Positions 8,173-17,749 of a stretch of DNA of 64,000 nt are shown in pieces. The notes below the pieces were generated by a model. The model saw only the letters and a program-made list of their open reading frames with translations, did not search any database and was not told the DNA's origin. Position 1 is the stretch's first letter, and the number at the start of each line of letters is the position of its first letter. Source of the stretch: CAZQYB01 sp964582985 (GTDB lineage Bacteria; Planctomycetota; Phycisphaerae; Sedimentisphaerales; Anaerobacaceae); contig CAZOUM010000001.1 in assembly GCA_964582985.1 (NCBI GenBank), positions 48,510-112,509 of the forward strand, written 5' to 3'. A program made the position numbers and the translations under genes.

Positions 8173-9384
8173 ATGAGAGGGATACGTGTTGTCATTTTTT
8201 CGCTGCTAATGTTGATTTCTTGTTCTGTTTTCGCTGTCGCTGATACCACTGAGCCGGACAGAGACTACAGGCGGGCAGTCATCAAGCCCTCGCTGGTGAG
8301 ACTCAAGCCCGGCCGGCAGCAGAAATTCAAAATCATAATGTCACCCAGATACCTTCAGCCAGCCTACCTGGCCGAGAGCGTGAAATGGTCCGTCAACGAT
8401 ATCCCCGGCGGCAGCAAGAAACTGGGCAGAATCGATGCCACCGGCCTATACACCGCCCCCGCAAAGGCCCTCAAACCGCAAGAAATCCATATCTGCGCCG
8501 AGGTCGAGGGCGCCAACAACCGCTACCTCTGGGCAACCGTCCTTATCGGCAATCCCGACCCTTCCTACAAACTCGTGCATGTCTGGTCGGAACCCAAAGA
8601 CAATCCCAAGTATCTTGACGACGCCCATGGAATCGGCCTTGATAAGGACGGCAACCTGCTTATCGCCGACCGCGGAAACTCGCGAGTGATGCGTTTTACA
8701 CCACAGGGTAAGTTCCTTGGATATATCGGCCTGGGTTCGGGCAGAGAACCGGGCACGTTCAGCGAGCCGCGGGTTGTCCTGACCGATTCCAAAGGCCGAA
8801 TCTGGGTCTGTGACGAAAAGGCAGACGAGCCCCGCATCCAGGCGTTTACCCGTCAGGGCAAATTCATCCGAACATTCGCACACAAAGGTGCTCTGCCGGG
8901 CCAGCTGCTTCGTGCTCACGGCATGGATTTCGACCGCCGCAACCGCCTCTTTGTGGTGGATGTGGACAACTTCCGAGTCAATGTATACCGCCAGTCGGGC
9001 CAGTTTCTTTACAGTTGGGGAAAGCCCGGCTTGCAGCTTGGTGAGTTCAACGCTCCGCATGGGCTTATAGTCGACCCCAGCGACGATGTGTTCGTCTCCA
9101 ACTACTACGGCCCGACCCAGAAATTCGACCCTAACGGCAACCTCCTGTTTGCATTTGCTTATGCCGACCCGCCGGATGGGCCCGTGGGCTTCCACAGCAT
9201 TGCCGGCGACCGATGGGGAAACGTCTATATGACAGCTCGCAACAAAATCGTTAAATACAATAACAACGGTGATTACATTACCGCATGGGGCACAGACATG
9301 GACCTAAGCTGGATTGCCGTTGCCGACGATGACACCGTTTATTGCCTTTTCAAAAGCGGCGTGCAGGTCTTTGCCCCGCAGTAG
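8173..9384 (+). CDS. Exported NHL-repeat beta-propeller protein
   Basis: 403 residues with a signal peptide (MRGIRVVIFSLLMLISCSVF; cleavage near VA-D at residue 23). Residues about 30-125 form an Ig-like domain (IKPSLVRLKPGRQQKFKI, RIDATGLYTAPA) like those in many planctomycete surface proteins. From about residue 140 come NHL repeats with the usual cores: HGIGLDKDGNLLIADRGNSR, VVLTDSKGRIWVCDE, HGMDFDRRNRLFVVDVDN, HGLIVDPSDDVFVSNY. This predicts a six-bladed propeller related to peptidylglycine amidating lyase-like and streptogramin-lyase-like proteins; a catalytic role cannot be shown. An AAGGA tract precedes the ATG at 8173. Location is periplasm or cell surface. Confidence 0.88.
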   Translation: MRGIRVVIFSLLMLISCSVFAVADTTEPDRDYRRAVIKPSLVRLKPGRQQKFKIIMSPRYLQPAYLAESVKWSVNDIPGGSKKLGRIDATGLYTAPAKALKPQEIHICAEVEGANNRYLWATVLIGNPDPSYKLVHVWSEPKDNPKYLDDAHGIGLDKDGNLLIADRGNSRVMRFTPQGKFLGYIGLGSGREPGTFSEPRVVLTDSKGRIWVCDEKADEPRIQAFTRQGKFIRTFAHKGALPGQLLRAHGMDFDRRNRLFVVDVDNFRVNVYRQSGQFLYSWGKPGLQLGEFNAPHGLIVDPSDDVFVSNYYGPTQKFDPNGNLLFAFAYADPPDGPVGFHSIAGDRWGNVYMTARNKIVKYNNNGDYITAWGTDMDLSWIAVADDDTVYCLFKSGVQVFAPQ

Positions 9385-9473
9385 AGAATATACCTGCCGG
9401 TTGGCCGACAGCAGAATTGGCCGGGTAACGGCGGTTTGTATATGAGACTCTGAAAAGAGAAAGGTAAACAAAA

Positions 9474-10235
9474 ATGATATATGAAGATTTGAGAAGCAAA
9501 AAGGTTTTGGTTACCGGCGCCAGCAGCGGTATCGGTCGGGCGACGGCAATAATGTTTGCCCAGCAGGGCTGCTTCATCGGGGTCCATTACTTCAGTTCAA
9601 AAGAGCGCGGGGAAAAGACCCTTGGACAAGTCAAGAAGAGTAGTGATGGCGTTTTGCTCTGCGCCGATGTCCGCGACGAAAGTCAGGTAAACAAAATGGT
9701 TGACCAATTCGCCAAAGTTGCCGGTGGCATAGATGTCCTTATCAATAATGCCGGCTCACTAATTGACAGACAGCCGTTTGAAACTGCGACAGTGGCCTAT
9801 CACGATGACGTTTACGCAACCAACGTTCGCAGTATTCTTTTAGTGACAAAGGCGGCCTTGCCGTACTTAAAAAAGGGCAAAGGCAATATCGTTAATATAG
9901 GTTCGGTTGCCGGGCATACCGGCGGTGCTCAAGGCTCAGGTATGTACTCAGGGACCAAAGGAGCTGTGGCCACCGAGACTATGGGTATGGCAAAAGAGTT
10001 CGCAAAATACGGCATCAGAGTTAATAGCGTCCTGCCGGGCCTCATTGAGACTCCTTTCCACGAGCGATTCAGCACGCCTGAGTTCGTGAAATCGTTTGCC
10101 GAGCGGACCCCGCTGGGAAGAAACGGCACCGCCGAGGACGTGGCAAAAGCAATACTGTTCTTGGCAAGTGACGCTGCAAGCTTTATCACCGGCGAATATA
10201 TCGCAGTCAACGGCGGCTTTTATATGAGAGCTTAA
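9474..10235 (+). CDS. SDR-family oxidoreductase (FabG-like)
   Basis: Classical short-chain dehydrogenase of 253 residues. The cofactor loop TGASSGIGRATA (residues 15-26), the NNAGS motif near residue 98, the catalytic Ser of NIGSVAG, and YSGTKGA with the Tyr and Lys of the active site are all present. The C-terminus has PGLIETPFHERFS and GEYIAVNGGF, typical of 3-oxoacyl-ACP reductase-like and sugar dehydrogenase-like SDRs. VHYFSSKERGE after strand 2 lacks an acidic residue at the end of the strand and has Ser/Arg-type residues, which would suit NADPH. It lies between two exported sugar-related genes on the same strand and may act on a sugar acid or sugar alcohol; a fatty-acid role is equally possible because no other fab genes are present here. 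Confidence 0.92.
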   Translation: MIYEDLRSKKVLVTGASSGIGRATAIMFAQQGCFIGVHYFSSKERGEKTLGQVKKSSDGVLLCADVRDESQVNKMVDQFAKVAGGIDVLINNAGSLIDRQPFETATVAYHDDVYATNVRSILLVTKAALPYLKKGKGNIVNIGSVAGHTGGAQGSGMYSGTKGAVATETMGMAKEFAKYGIRVNSVLPGLIETPFHERFSTPEFVKSFAERTPLGRNGTAEDVAKAILFLASDAASFITGEYIAVNGGFYMRA

Positions 10236-10287
10236 AAATTGTTATTTTGCTTCAATGCCATTTTTTTTGCTTTGAAAGGGAAACATT

Positions 10288-11757
10288 ATGAGAACAAAAC
10301 GAGTCGTACTGGTAGTCAGCCTTACCTTTCTGTTCCTTCACGCATCTTTTTGTCGATGCCTTGCTGCCGGCAAGCAGCCTGATTATCTGAAGATAGTCAG
10401 GTCGTATGCAGACGCCTTGATTGAAAATGGCCGAGATACCTACGGGACGGAACAATCACCGCTGTTCGCTTCGACACTTGGCCGCGGCACTTTATCATTG
10501 ATGAGCGATAAACCAGGCCGTATTCAGGGTATTCGAAACGGCGACCGCACGCTCACCGGCGCAAACCCTATGCACGACCAGGACCTGTATCAGGTCCTCT
10601 ACGCCCTGACTAAACTGACCGGCAAAAAACGATACGCCAAAGAGGCCGACAAAGCGCTGAAGTGGTTCTTCGAGCATTGCCAGAGTCCTGCAACTGGATT
10701 GTTGACCTGGGGCGAGCACATTGGATGGGGCTTCCGAAAGGAAACAATCATTGGAAGGGGGGACACTCATGAGTTCTTCGCCCCGTGGGTCTTGTGGGAC
10801 CGCTCCTTCAAACTGGCACCACAGCCCTGTGCCAAATTCGCCCGTGGGCTTTGGGACCACCAGATTCACGAACACAGCGGAGATTTCTCCCGCCACGCCG
10901 GCTGGGCACAGCATGGAACCGGTGTCCACAACGGCTACCCGCGGCACGGTGGATTCTATATCGCTACCTGGGCTAAAGCTTACGAACAAACGAAAGACCC
11001 AACTTTCCTCAAGGCCGTCGAGACCCTCGTCGACCATTTTGAAAAAACCAGCAGTAAACAATCGGGTGCTATTCCCTGTTCTACAAACCCGGGCCGTATA
11101 GAGATTATGTGGCCCGAGAGCAACCTCTCGCTCGCTGTTGACCTGTGGGATGCCGCTGAGAAGGTCCCGGAAAAATTAGCCCAGAAGATGCGTCAGAGAG
11201 CCTTTAAGACCGACCGCGTCTATTTGAGCCTTGCCCATGATTTTAGCCCCAGCGGCAAGGGCTTTGTCGCCGGCGCTAACGTTCATACGCTCGAGCGTCT
11301 TACCAAAGGCCCCTGGACCGATACCGCAGTATGGGCCACCGGCTACGGCAAAGCTACCGATGCTCAAATTGCTATGCTTTGCTATCTGCGCTACCAGCAG
11401 GTCAAAACAGACGGCTACAAAAAATTGGTCCTCGATGCAGCCTCACGTTACTTGTACACCGAACCGGACGTGGGAATAACCTTATATCCGGGCTCGATGG
11501 CCGAGGCCATTTTCCTTATGCTGGCTGCGCACAGGCTTACAGGACAAGAGTATTACCTCAAGCGTGCAGATTATTTTGCGCGACGAGCCGTCGAAATTTT
11601 CCTGGATGACAATTCTTCGTTACCAAAGGCCAGTTCCGAGCATACCCATTACGAGACCATCACCGGCGGCGATGACCTGATGATGGCTTTGTTGGACCTG
11701 TGGGTGGCAGAGAACCAACCGAAGAAAAAACCTCGATTGATTTACGAGCACCGGTAA
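10288..11757 (+). CDS. Exported alpha/alpha-barrel protein, probable glycan-active enzyme
   Basis: 489 residues with a signal peptide (residues 1-27, ending CLAAG-K). The body is helical with the repeated Trp/Tyr-rich loops of an (alpha/alpha)6 toroid: DQDLYQVLYALTKLTGKKRY, KWFFEHCQSPATGLLTWGEH, HGGFYIATWAKAYEQTKD, YPGSMAEAIFLMLAAHRLTG. These folds are common among unsaturated glucuronyl hydrolases, polysaccharide lyases and GH127-like enzymes. Charged aromatic segments WGEHIGWGFR and NGYPRHGGFY could be substrate-binding, but the family and catalytic residues cannot be named from the sequence alone. GAAAGGGAAACATT precedes the ATG and supports the start. It follows the SDR gene by 52 bases on the same strand, so co-transcription is likely. 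Confidence 0.72.
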   Translation: MRTKRVVLVVSLTFLFLHASFCRCLAAGKQPDYLKIVRSYADALIENGRDTYGTEQSPLFASTLGRGTLSLMSDKPGRIQGIRNGDRTLTGANPMHDQDLYQVLYALTKLTGKKRYAKEADKALKWFFEHCQSPATGLLTWGEHIGWGFRKETIIGRGDTHEFFAPWVLWDRSFKLAPQPCAKFARGLWDHQIHEHSGDFSRHAGWAQHGTGVHNGYPRHGGFYIATWAKAYEQTKDPTFLKAVETLVDHFEKTSSKQSGAIPCSTNPGRIEIMWPESNLSLAVDLWDAAEKVPEKLAQKMRQRAFKTDRVYLSLAHDFSPSGKGFVAGANVHTLERLTKGPWTDTAVWATGYGKATDAQIAMLCYLRYQQVKTDGYKKLVLDAASRYLYTEPDVGITLYPGSMAEAIFLMLAAHRLTGQEYYLKRADYFARRAVEIFLDDNSSLPKASSEHTHYETITGGDDLMMALLDLWVAENQPKKKPRLIYEHR

Positions 11758-11925
11758 ATATATCGCCATAAATGACAGCTTGTATACCAGAATTCAGAAA
11801 CGACACTTGCCCCACGAGGCCCTTTTTTGGTATATAAGTAGTTCGCAGCGCTTAAACTAGGAATGACGGCAGCCCAAACGTAATAGAGTGCGTTTGGGAC
11901 TCCGAAAAAACCAAGAAAGGCTTCA

Positions 11926-13677
11926 ATGCTACTCTCTGCACGGACGCAAAAAAAGCAGTGGATAATCCAGCCTGAAGACCACAGACGAGAGCAGCTTGCT
12001 AAATCGCTGAAACTCTCCCCTCTCTTAGCGCAGGTTTTAATCAATCGCGGTGTAGTTGATGCCCATGCTGGTTCCGTTTTCCTAAACCCCAAACTGACCG
12101 AGCTTATCCAGCCGGACTTGATGCCGGGAGTTCAGCAGGCAGTTAGCCGAATCAAGCAGGCCATTAAATCGAAAGAAAAAATCACCGTCTACGGTGACTA
12201 TGATGTAGACGGCATTACCGGCGTAGCAATTCTCTGGCAAATCCTGACGCTGCTTGGCGCAGATGTCGATTGCTACATCCCACACCGCATCGACGAAGGT
12301 TACGGGCTGAATGACCAGGCCATTCGCTCCTTGGCCGAGGCCGGCACAGGGCTTTTGGTCACCGTGGATTGCGGCGTTACCGCATTTAGCTCAGCCGAGC
12401 TTGCCGGGCAATTAGGCCTTGAGCTAATAATAACCGACCATCACCAGCCCGGTCCCGACCTGCCAGGAGCCGTCGCCACCGTGCACCCCGCCCTGGATGA
12501 ATCCTACGCCAATCAGGATTCATCCGGTTCGATGGTAGCCTTTAAATTGGCCTGGGCGATAGCTAACGAATTCAGCGCTGGCCGAAAGCTCGAACCGACG
12601 CTACGCGAATTTATGATAAATGCAACTTCGCTCGCCGCCATTGGTACAATCGCTGATATTGTCGACCTGCGGGGCGAAAACAGGGTTCTGACAAGCTTCG
12701 GCCTCAAATCCCTGCCTCACTGCAAACTCTGCGGCATCCAGGCCTTGATTGAATCAGCTAATCTTACAGGCCGGGGCCTCGACAGTTTTCACATAGGCTT
12801 TCGTCTCGCGCCAATGTTAAACGCGGCTGGCAGGATGGGACATGCTCGACTGGCGGTAGAACTTTTGACTACTGATAACCCGGTCCACGCGACCCAAATA
12901 GCCGAATACCTCAAGGACCAAAACCGACGCCGTCAGCAGTGCGAGCGAAAGATATTCAAACAGGCCTGTGAAATGATAGCGGAGCAAAACCTCGACCACC
13001 CCGACCGAAAGAGCATAGTTCTCGCAAGCCAGAACTGGCATACAGGCGTCATAGGCATCGTCGCTACCAGAATAGTGGAAAAATTCTATCGTCCAACGAT
13101 TATGATTAACACTGCAGGTACTGACAACTCTACGGCCCAGGGCTCCGCCCGCTCGATTACAGGATTTGATATACTTGGTGCAATCTCCGCCTGCTCGCAG
13201 CACTTGCGCAGTTTTGGCGGGCACAAAATGGCGGCTGGTATAACTATCAAACCAGAGAAAATTGACCAGTTCGCAACTGAATTTGAGGCTTATGCACAGC
13301 AGCACTTAACTGAAAGTGATTGTGCAGCCAAACTTCACATTGACGCAGCGGCGCCATTGAGCGGATTCAAGAAGGAAACGGTTAGTGAGCTGCAGATGCT
13401 TGAGCCCTTCGGCCAGGGTAATCCCAGGCCGATTTTCGCAACGAAAGGTGTTCGTCTTGCTGCTCCGCCAAGAAAGGTCGGCTCAGGGGGTAAGCATCTC
13501 CAGCTTACGATAACCGACAATACAACCGCCGTCCGCTGCATCGGCTTTCGGTTCGGAAAGTTGGAAAAGAAGCTGCTTGATTACGACTTCTTCGATGTCG
13601 CCTATCAACCACAGCTCAATGACTATAACGGCATTAGCAATGTAGAATTTGTTCTTGAGGATGTACAATTTGAATAG
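11926..13677 (+). CDS. recJ: Single-stranded-DNA-specific 5'-3' exonuclease RecJ
   Basis: 583 residues, the normal length of RecJ. It digests single-stranded DNA in mismatch repair, RecF-pathway recombination and base excision repair. The DHH-superfamily motifs are intact: VYGDYDVDGITG (motif I) near residue 87, VTVDCG (motif II) near 145, and ITDHHQPG (motif III) near 170. The DHHA1 region carries the glycine-rich SFGGHKMAAGITI near residue 427. The C-terminal OB domain includes LEPFGQGNPRPIF, a RecJ signature. The gene starts with ATG at 11926; AGAAAGGCTTCA precedes it. It stands on the plus strand in front of a lipoprotein phosphoesterase gene 50 bases downstream. Confidence 0.96.
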   Translation: MLLSARTQKKQWIIQPEDHRREQLAKSLKLSPLLAQVLINRGVVDAHAGSVFLNPKLTELIQPDLMPGVQQAVSRIKQAIKSKEKITVYGDYDVDGITGVAILWQILTLLGADVDCYIPHRIDEGYGLNDQAIRSLAEAGTGLLVTVDCGVTAFSSAELAGQLGLELIITDHHQPGPDLPGAVATVHPALDESYANQDSSGSMVAFKLAWAIANEFSAGRKLEPTLREFMINATSLAAIGTIADIVDLRGENRVLTSFGLKSLPHCKLCGIQALIESANLTGRGLDSFHIGFRLAPMLNAAGRMGHARLAVELLTTDNPVHATQIAEYLKDQNRRRQQCERKIFKQACEMIAEQNLDHPDRKSIVLASQNWHTGVIGIVATRIVEKFYRPTIMINTAGTDNSTAQGSARSITGFDILGAISACSQHLRSFGGHKMAAGITIKPEKIDQFATEFEAYAQQHLTESDCAAKLHIDAAAPLSGFKKETVSELQMLEPFGQGNPRPIFATKGVRLAAPPRKVGSGGKHLQLTITDNTTAVRCIGFRFGKLEKKLLDYDFFDVAYQPQLNDYNGISNVEFVLEDVQFE

Positions 13678-13727
13678 AATTCGTCTCGTTGTTCCCGATA
13701 CGTAATGTGAAATAGGAGAAACTCTTT

Positions 13728-14606
13728 ATGAGACTCTTGCGAAACTTCCTCGTTGCCGCCGGCGTGATTATTCTTTCTGGCTGTGCTGATGTTGGGCCCA
13801 GCCTAAAAATTCAGACGTCCGGACAGACAAATCCCTGGACGCATTTGAATTTATACAACAATCCGGATAATTTCCAGTTTGCGATTGTGGCCGACCGAAC
13901 CGGCGGCCATAGGCCGGGCGTCTTCGCGGATGCTGTCGAAAAGTTGAACCTTCTAAAACCTGAGTTTGTTATGTCTATCGGCGATTTAATCGAGGGCTAT
14001 AGCGAGGATAATGCGGAACTAAACCATCAGTGGAACGAATTTGACGGTTTAGTGAATAAACTGCAGATGCCGTTCTTTTACGTGCCGGGAAATCACGATA
14101 TCAGCAACGAAGTAATGGCCAAGAAATGGCAGAAACGCCTCGGCCAAACCTATTATCACTTCACTTACCACAATGTCCTGTTCCTGTGTTTGAATACCGA
14201 AGATACTTGTAAGGGTTGTATTGGTCACCAACAGATTGAATATTTTCAAAAGATCCTCAAGGCCAATAGAAACGTCCGCTGGACACTCGTATTTATGCAT
14301 CAGCCCCTCTGGAGAAAAGGCGAAACATTGGAAAATTGGGAGAAGTTTGAATCGTTATTGGCAGATAGACCCTATACTGTCTTTGCTGGACACACTCATA
14401 AATACAACAAATCTGTTCGCAAGGGCGGGCGGTACTACGTCTTGGCTATAACAGGTGGAGGTGGGGGAGGCGAGGACGGCCAGCCACTTGGACTCGCTGA
14501 ATGCCGATTCGACCATATAGTGTGGATAACTATGACCGACACCGGCCCCGTACTGGCAAATCTCCTGCTCGAAGGTATATTGGACGATGAACCTTGCCCA
14601 CAATAG
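13728..14606 (+). CDS. Lipoprotein calcineurin-like metallophosphoesterase
   Basis: 292 residues. The N-terminus MRLLRNFLVAAGVIILSGC ends in a lipobox with Cys at residue 19, so the enzyme is anchored in a membrane facing the periplasm. The metallophosphoesterase motifs occur in order: VADRTGG (where canonical enzymes have D-x-H), SIGDLIEG, PGNHD, FMHQPLW and AGHTHKY. The replacement of the His in the first metal motif by Arg (D-R-T) is notable but also seen in some subfamilies. Substrates could be phosphoesters on envelope polymers or nucleotides. An ATAGGAGAAACT ribosome binding site precedes the ATG. It faces the convergent transglutaminase gene with only 22 bases between the stop codons. 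Confidence 0.9.
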   Translation: MRLLRNFLVAAGVIILSGCADVGPSLKIQTSGQTNPWTHLNLYNNPDNFQFAIVADRTGGHRPGVFADAVEKLNLLKPEFVMSIGDLIEGYSEDNAELNHQWNEFDGLVNKLQMPFFYVPGNHDISNEVMAKKWQKRLGQTYYHFTYHNVLFLCLNTEDTCKGCIGHQQIEYFQKILKANRNVRWTLVFMHQPLWRKGETLENWEKFESLLADRPYTVFAGHTHKYNKSVRKGGRYYVLAITGGGGGGEDGQPLGLAECRFDHIVWITMTDTGPVLANLLLEGILDDEPCPQ

Positions 14607-14628
14607 GGGCCGGGGCAGAACGTTCAGC

Positions 14629-16119
14629 CTAAATGCTACCCCCTTTTTTGGTGACCATCACCTTGTCAATTTTGAACTGCCCCAGAATCTTGGCTAAAAC
14701 GAAAAAGTCCTCCGGATTGCCATTGCCGACCGCCAGAGCAATATGTCCGGCGTCGTAACCGCCCCGCTCAGTGCCCTTAAATGCCGCATCCAGCCCGACC
14801 CATTTGCCGCCGACATACGCCTGCGCCCACGCGTGCCCACCGAAACCTCGCAAACCGGCAAAATCATCCACGTATGCCACGCCGGTAACCACCTGCGCCG
14901 GTATCCCAATAGCCCTGCACATCGCCGCTGTCAGCACCGCATGCTCTGTGCAGTCGCCTTGCCTGCTGGCCGCAACCTCCACTGCTGAAGCATAGCCAAC
15001 CGACAGGTTCTTGTTATCAATGTATTTGGCCACAAATGCTTCGATTCTTTTGGCGGCCTCGGCTGCGTCTTTCGTCCTGCCAATCGCGCGACGGGCAAGC
15101 TTGATAATCCGTTTGTCATCACTTTGAAGGAATCTCGTTGGCTTCGCCGCTTCCAGAATTGCTTTATCTTTACCTTTATATGCAAACCTTGCCCCCGCTG
15201 GTGCCGCCACAGGCTCTACCGTCACGACTATAATACCGTCCTTGCCGAGTCTTACGCTTTGATTGTCAGTTGAAGGTATCATCGGACTGTTCGCATCACC
15301 AATCGGGACTAGACGATAAGCAATTGCCTTGGCCGACCCCACTTTCTCCAGAGGCACGGGACTGGGCAAAAACATCTTATTTATCAATTCCAGCACATCG
15401 TTCTGGCCCAGTGCAAACTCCTTCGCGCACGCCACCATCTCAATTTGCATACCCATCATAGGCATTACGGTCTTTTGCATACGAAGCTCATCATCAACGT
15501 AACTTGTGCTGACGATTTCACCGACCATCGGCATCGTCATAGCAGTTGTGACTTCTGTCAAAGCCACGACGCGCCCCAGCAAGTCCACGTTTCGTTTTGG
15601 CCCGATTTGTATTCGCGCATCTATGGCCTGCAACATGCTTGGAGCAAATACCTTGGCCGTATAAGTCGAACCTTGTTTCACGCCCTTTTTCAACTGCAGC
15701 AGACGTAAGCCTTCGGCCATCAGTGCGCCACTCGGCCAATCAAGCGTGCTTTTCTGTTCGGCACCCATTGAAGCGGCTGTTATATTGATCGAGCCCTGCT
15801 CATTTACCGTTCCCGTCACCCTCATTGGTATCCCGCTTAGCTCCTGTACAAGCTCAAAGCCCAGCGGCTTACCGTCGATTGTCTCAATGTGAGTCTCCGT
15901 CGTATTGACTGTGATTGGAAAACCGAGTCGGCTTACTGTCACGTTCATATTGATGGTTGTTCTGACTTTTGTCTCAGCTACAACTCGGCTCTGTATCGCA
16001 TAGCCGACCTTTTTGCCTTCCATAAAAACGGCAAAGTAATCCGTTTCGCTTACTTCAGGCCGCGCCGAGCTGGACGCTAACAGCAGCAGGCAAACGCCAA
16101 GAAAATGCCAAACTTTCAT
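14629..16119 (-). CDS. Exported transglutaminase-like (cysteine protease fold) protein
   Basis: 496 residues with a signal peptide (MKVWHFLGVCLLLLASSSA). The first two thirds form beta-rich domains without recognisable motifs, similar in layout to other planctomycete proteins that carry a large N-terminal beta domain before a transglutaminase core. The core contains RQGDCTEHAVLTAAMCRAIG with the nucleophile Cys near residue 391, GGHAWAQAYVGGKWVGLDAA with the His near 427 and the Asp near 442, so the full catalytic triad is present. It may act as a protease, amidase or cross-linking enzyme on envelope proteins. Convergent with the phosphoesterase gene and divergent from murE with about 140 bases between them. 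Confidence 0.87.
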   Translation of the reverse strand: MKVWHFLGVCLLLLASSSARPEVSETDYFAVFMEGKKVGYAIQSRVVAETKVRTTINMNVTVSRLGFPITVNTTETHIETIDGKPLGFELVQELSGIPMRVTGTVNEQGSINITAASMGAEQKSTLDWPSGALMAEGLRLLQLKKGVKQGSTYTAKVFAPSMLQAIDARIQIGPKRNVDLLGRVVALTEVTTAMTMPMVGEIVSTSYVDDELRMQKTVMPMMGMQIEMVACAKEFALGQNDVLELINKMFLPSPVPLEKVGSAKAIAYRLVPIGDANSPMIPSTDNQSVRLGKDGIIVVTVEPVAAPAGARFAYKGKDKAILEAAKPTRFLQSDDKRIIKLARRAIGRTKDAAEAAKRIEAFVAKYIDNKNLSVGYASAVEVAASRQGDCTEHAVLTAAMCRAIGIPAQVVTGVAYVDDFAGLRGFGGHAWAQAYVGGKWVGLDAAFKGTERGGYDAGHIALAVGNGNPEDFFVLAKILGQFKIDKVMVTKKGGSI

Positions 16120-16262
16120 AATCCAGCTCCTTATAGAACTTCCCCTCTAGGTTTCCCGCATAATTCACTACCAGCAATAAGTATAACCACAAACCATAAT
16201 TTTTCATCGCAATAATTTTTCTTCGGGCTAAAATAAGTAAAAGATTTTCTCTACGGGACCCT

Positions 16263-17744
16263 ATGACTCTTGATGAACTTCTAAATCTGGTCTCTTCAAA
16301 TAAAGCGCCTGGTCTTTGCGCCGATTCGCGCCTTGTCAAAGCCGGCGATATATTTGTAGCTGTCAAAGGCACTATATGTAACGGCCACGACTTTATTAAT
16401 CAGGCTCTCGCCGGGGGTGCTAAGTACATCGTTTGCCAGAGGCTGCAGGGTAGTCACAAGTCGAGAGCGGCTGGTTGTGAGATTATAACGGTTGAGAATT
16501 CCGCAGAGGCGGCAGCCCTTCTGGCGCAGGCAAGCAGAGTCAATCCTGCCTCGCAGCTTACAAATCTCGCCGTCACCGGTACAAATGGAAAGACTACTGT
16601 TGCATATCTGGTGCGCTCATGTATCCAAAGGGCCGGCGAAAAGTGCGGCCTTATCGGCACAATTACCTACGATACCGGCTTGGATAGCTCCGAGGCCGCC
16701 TTGACAACCCCCGATTCTCTTAGGATTGCCGCAGTACAGCAGCAGATGCTAAAGGCCGGCTCAAAATATATGGTCATCGAGGCCAGCAGTCACGCGCTTG
16801 CTCAAAACCGCTTGGCTGGCATAGAATTCAAAGCGGCCGCTTTCACTAATCTCGCCGGTGACCATCTCGACTACCATAAAACTAAAGAACATTACCTAAG
16901 TGCCAAGACCAAGTTGTTTTCTTCTCTTCCACCTGATGCGACCGCAGTGTTGAATAAGCAATCATCGGAAGCCAAACTTGTCGCTGAGCAAACGCCCGCC
17001 AAAATCTTATGGTTTGCCGTTAACGAACCAGCGGATTTGACTGCCCATATCGAGTCAACGGATATAACAGGAAGTGTTTTTGTTCTGGAACATGCTGGTC
17101 AATCGACGATTGTAAGAACGCCTTTGCTCGGCCGATACAATGTAAGTAACCATTTGGCCGCCGCAGGATTGTGTCTTGCAGCAGGTTTCGATTTGGAAAC
17201 GGTAGCCACCGGCTTGTCGGCATTAAAGGCAATACCCGGCCGATTGGAAAAAGTCTATTGGAACGGTAATTTTTCGGTTTTTATTGATTATGCTCACACC
17301 GATGACGCTTTGAAAAATGTTTTGGTTACCCTAAAGCCGTTTTGCAAAGCCAAGTTGACAGTCGTTTTCGGCTGCGGCGGAGACAGAGACAGAACCAAAC
17401 GACCCCGTATGGCAAGTGTCGCCGAACAATGGGCCGATTCTGTAATTGTTACCAGTGATAATCCGCGAACCGAGAAGCCGGACGATATTATAAACGAAAT
17501 AGTAGCTGGCTTCGAAAAAGGCCCTGCAATTCCGCGCACACAATTACGAGCGACGAACGACGAGCGACGAGCGACGAAGATAATTGAGCCCGACAGGAGA
17601 AAAGCTATCGAGCTGGCCATAGAAACCGCCGACAAGGATGATATCGTACTCATTGCAGGTAAGGGCCACGAAACATATCAGATAATAGGAACGCAAAAAT
17701 CCGATTTCAGCGACAAAGACATCGCCCAGGAGTGTCTCCACTAA
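16263..17744 (+). CDS. murE: UDP-MurNAc-tripeptide synthetase MurE (meso-DAP type)
   Basis: Adds the third peptide residue to UDP-MurNAc-L-Ala-D-Glu. Visible are the N-terminal uracil-binding domain (LCADSRLVKAGDIFVAVKG), the ATP loop VTGTNGKTTVAYLV near residue 108, ASSHAL near 174, the central DYAHTDDAL, and near residue 400 the SDNPRTE motif. DNPR is the signature of meso-diaminopimelate-adding MurE, and GKGHETYQ at the end supports this, so the organism likely makes DAP-type peptidoglycan. Between the DNPR motif and the C-terminus an insertion of charged residues (RATNDERRATK) is encoded by a tandem GAGCGACGA repeat at 17545-17579, discussed separately. 493 residues, standard length. First of three cell-wall genes. 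Confidence 0.97.
   Translation: MTLDELLNLVSSNKAPGLCADSRLVKAGDIFVAVKGTICNGHDFINQALAGGAKYIVCQRLQGSHKSRAAGCEIITVENSAEAAALLAQASRVNPASQLTNLAVTGTNGKTTVAYLVRSCIQRAGEKCGLIGTITYDTGLDSSEAALTTPDSLRIAAVQQQMLKAGSKYMVIEASSHALAQNRLAGIEFKAAAFTNLAGDHLDYHKTKEHYLSAKTKLFSSLPPDATAVLNKQSSEAKLVAEQTPAKILWFAVNEPADLTAHIESTDITGSVFVLEHAGQSTIVRTPLLGRYNVSNHLAAAGLCLAAGFDLETVATGLSALKAIPGRLEKVYWNGNFSVFIDYAHTDDALKNVLVTLKPFCKAKLTVVFGCGGDRDRTKRPRMASVAEQWADSVIVTSDNPRTEKPDDIINEIVAGFEKGPAIPRTQLRATNDERRATKIIEPDRRKAIELAIETADKDDIVLIAGKGHETYQIIGTQKSDFSDKDIAQECLH
17545..17579 (+). repeat. In-frame short tandem repeat inside murE
   Basis: Repeats of the 9-10-base unit (G)AGCGACGA with small variations at 17545-17579, translated as a string of Arg, Asp/Glu, Ala and Thr residues in a surface loop of MurE. 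Confidence 0.7.
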
Positions 17745-17749
17745 CAAAA

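Noticed and set aside
8446..9195. 249-codon minus frame opposite the NHL gene
   Set aside because: No ribosome binding site, no family pattern; the plus frame shows NHL repeats and signal peptide.
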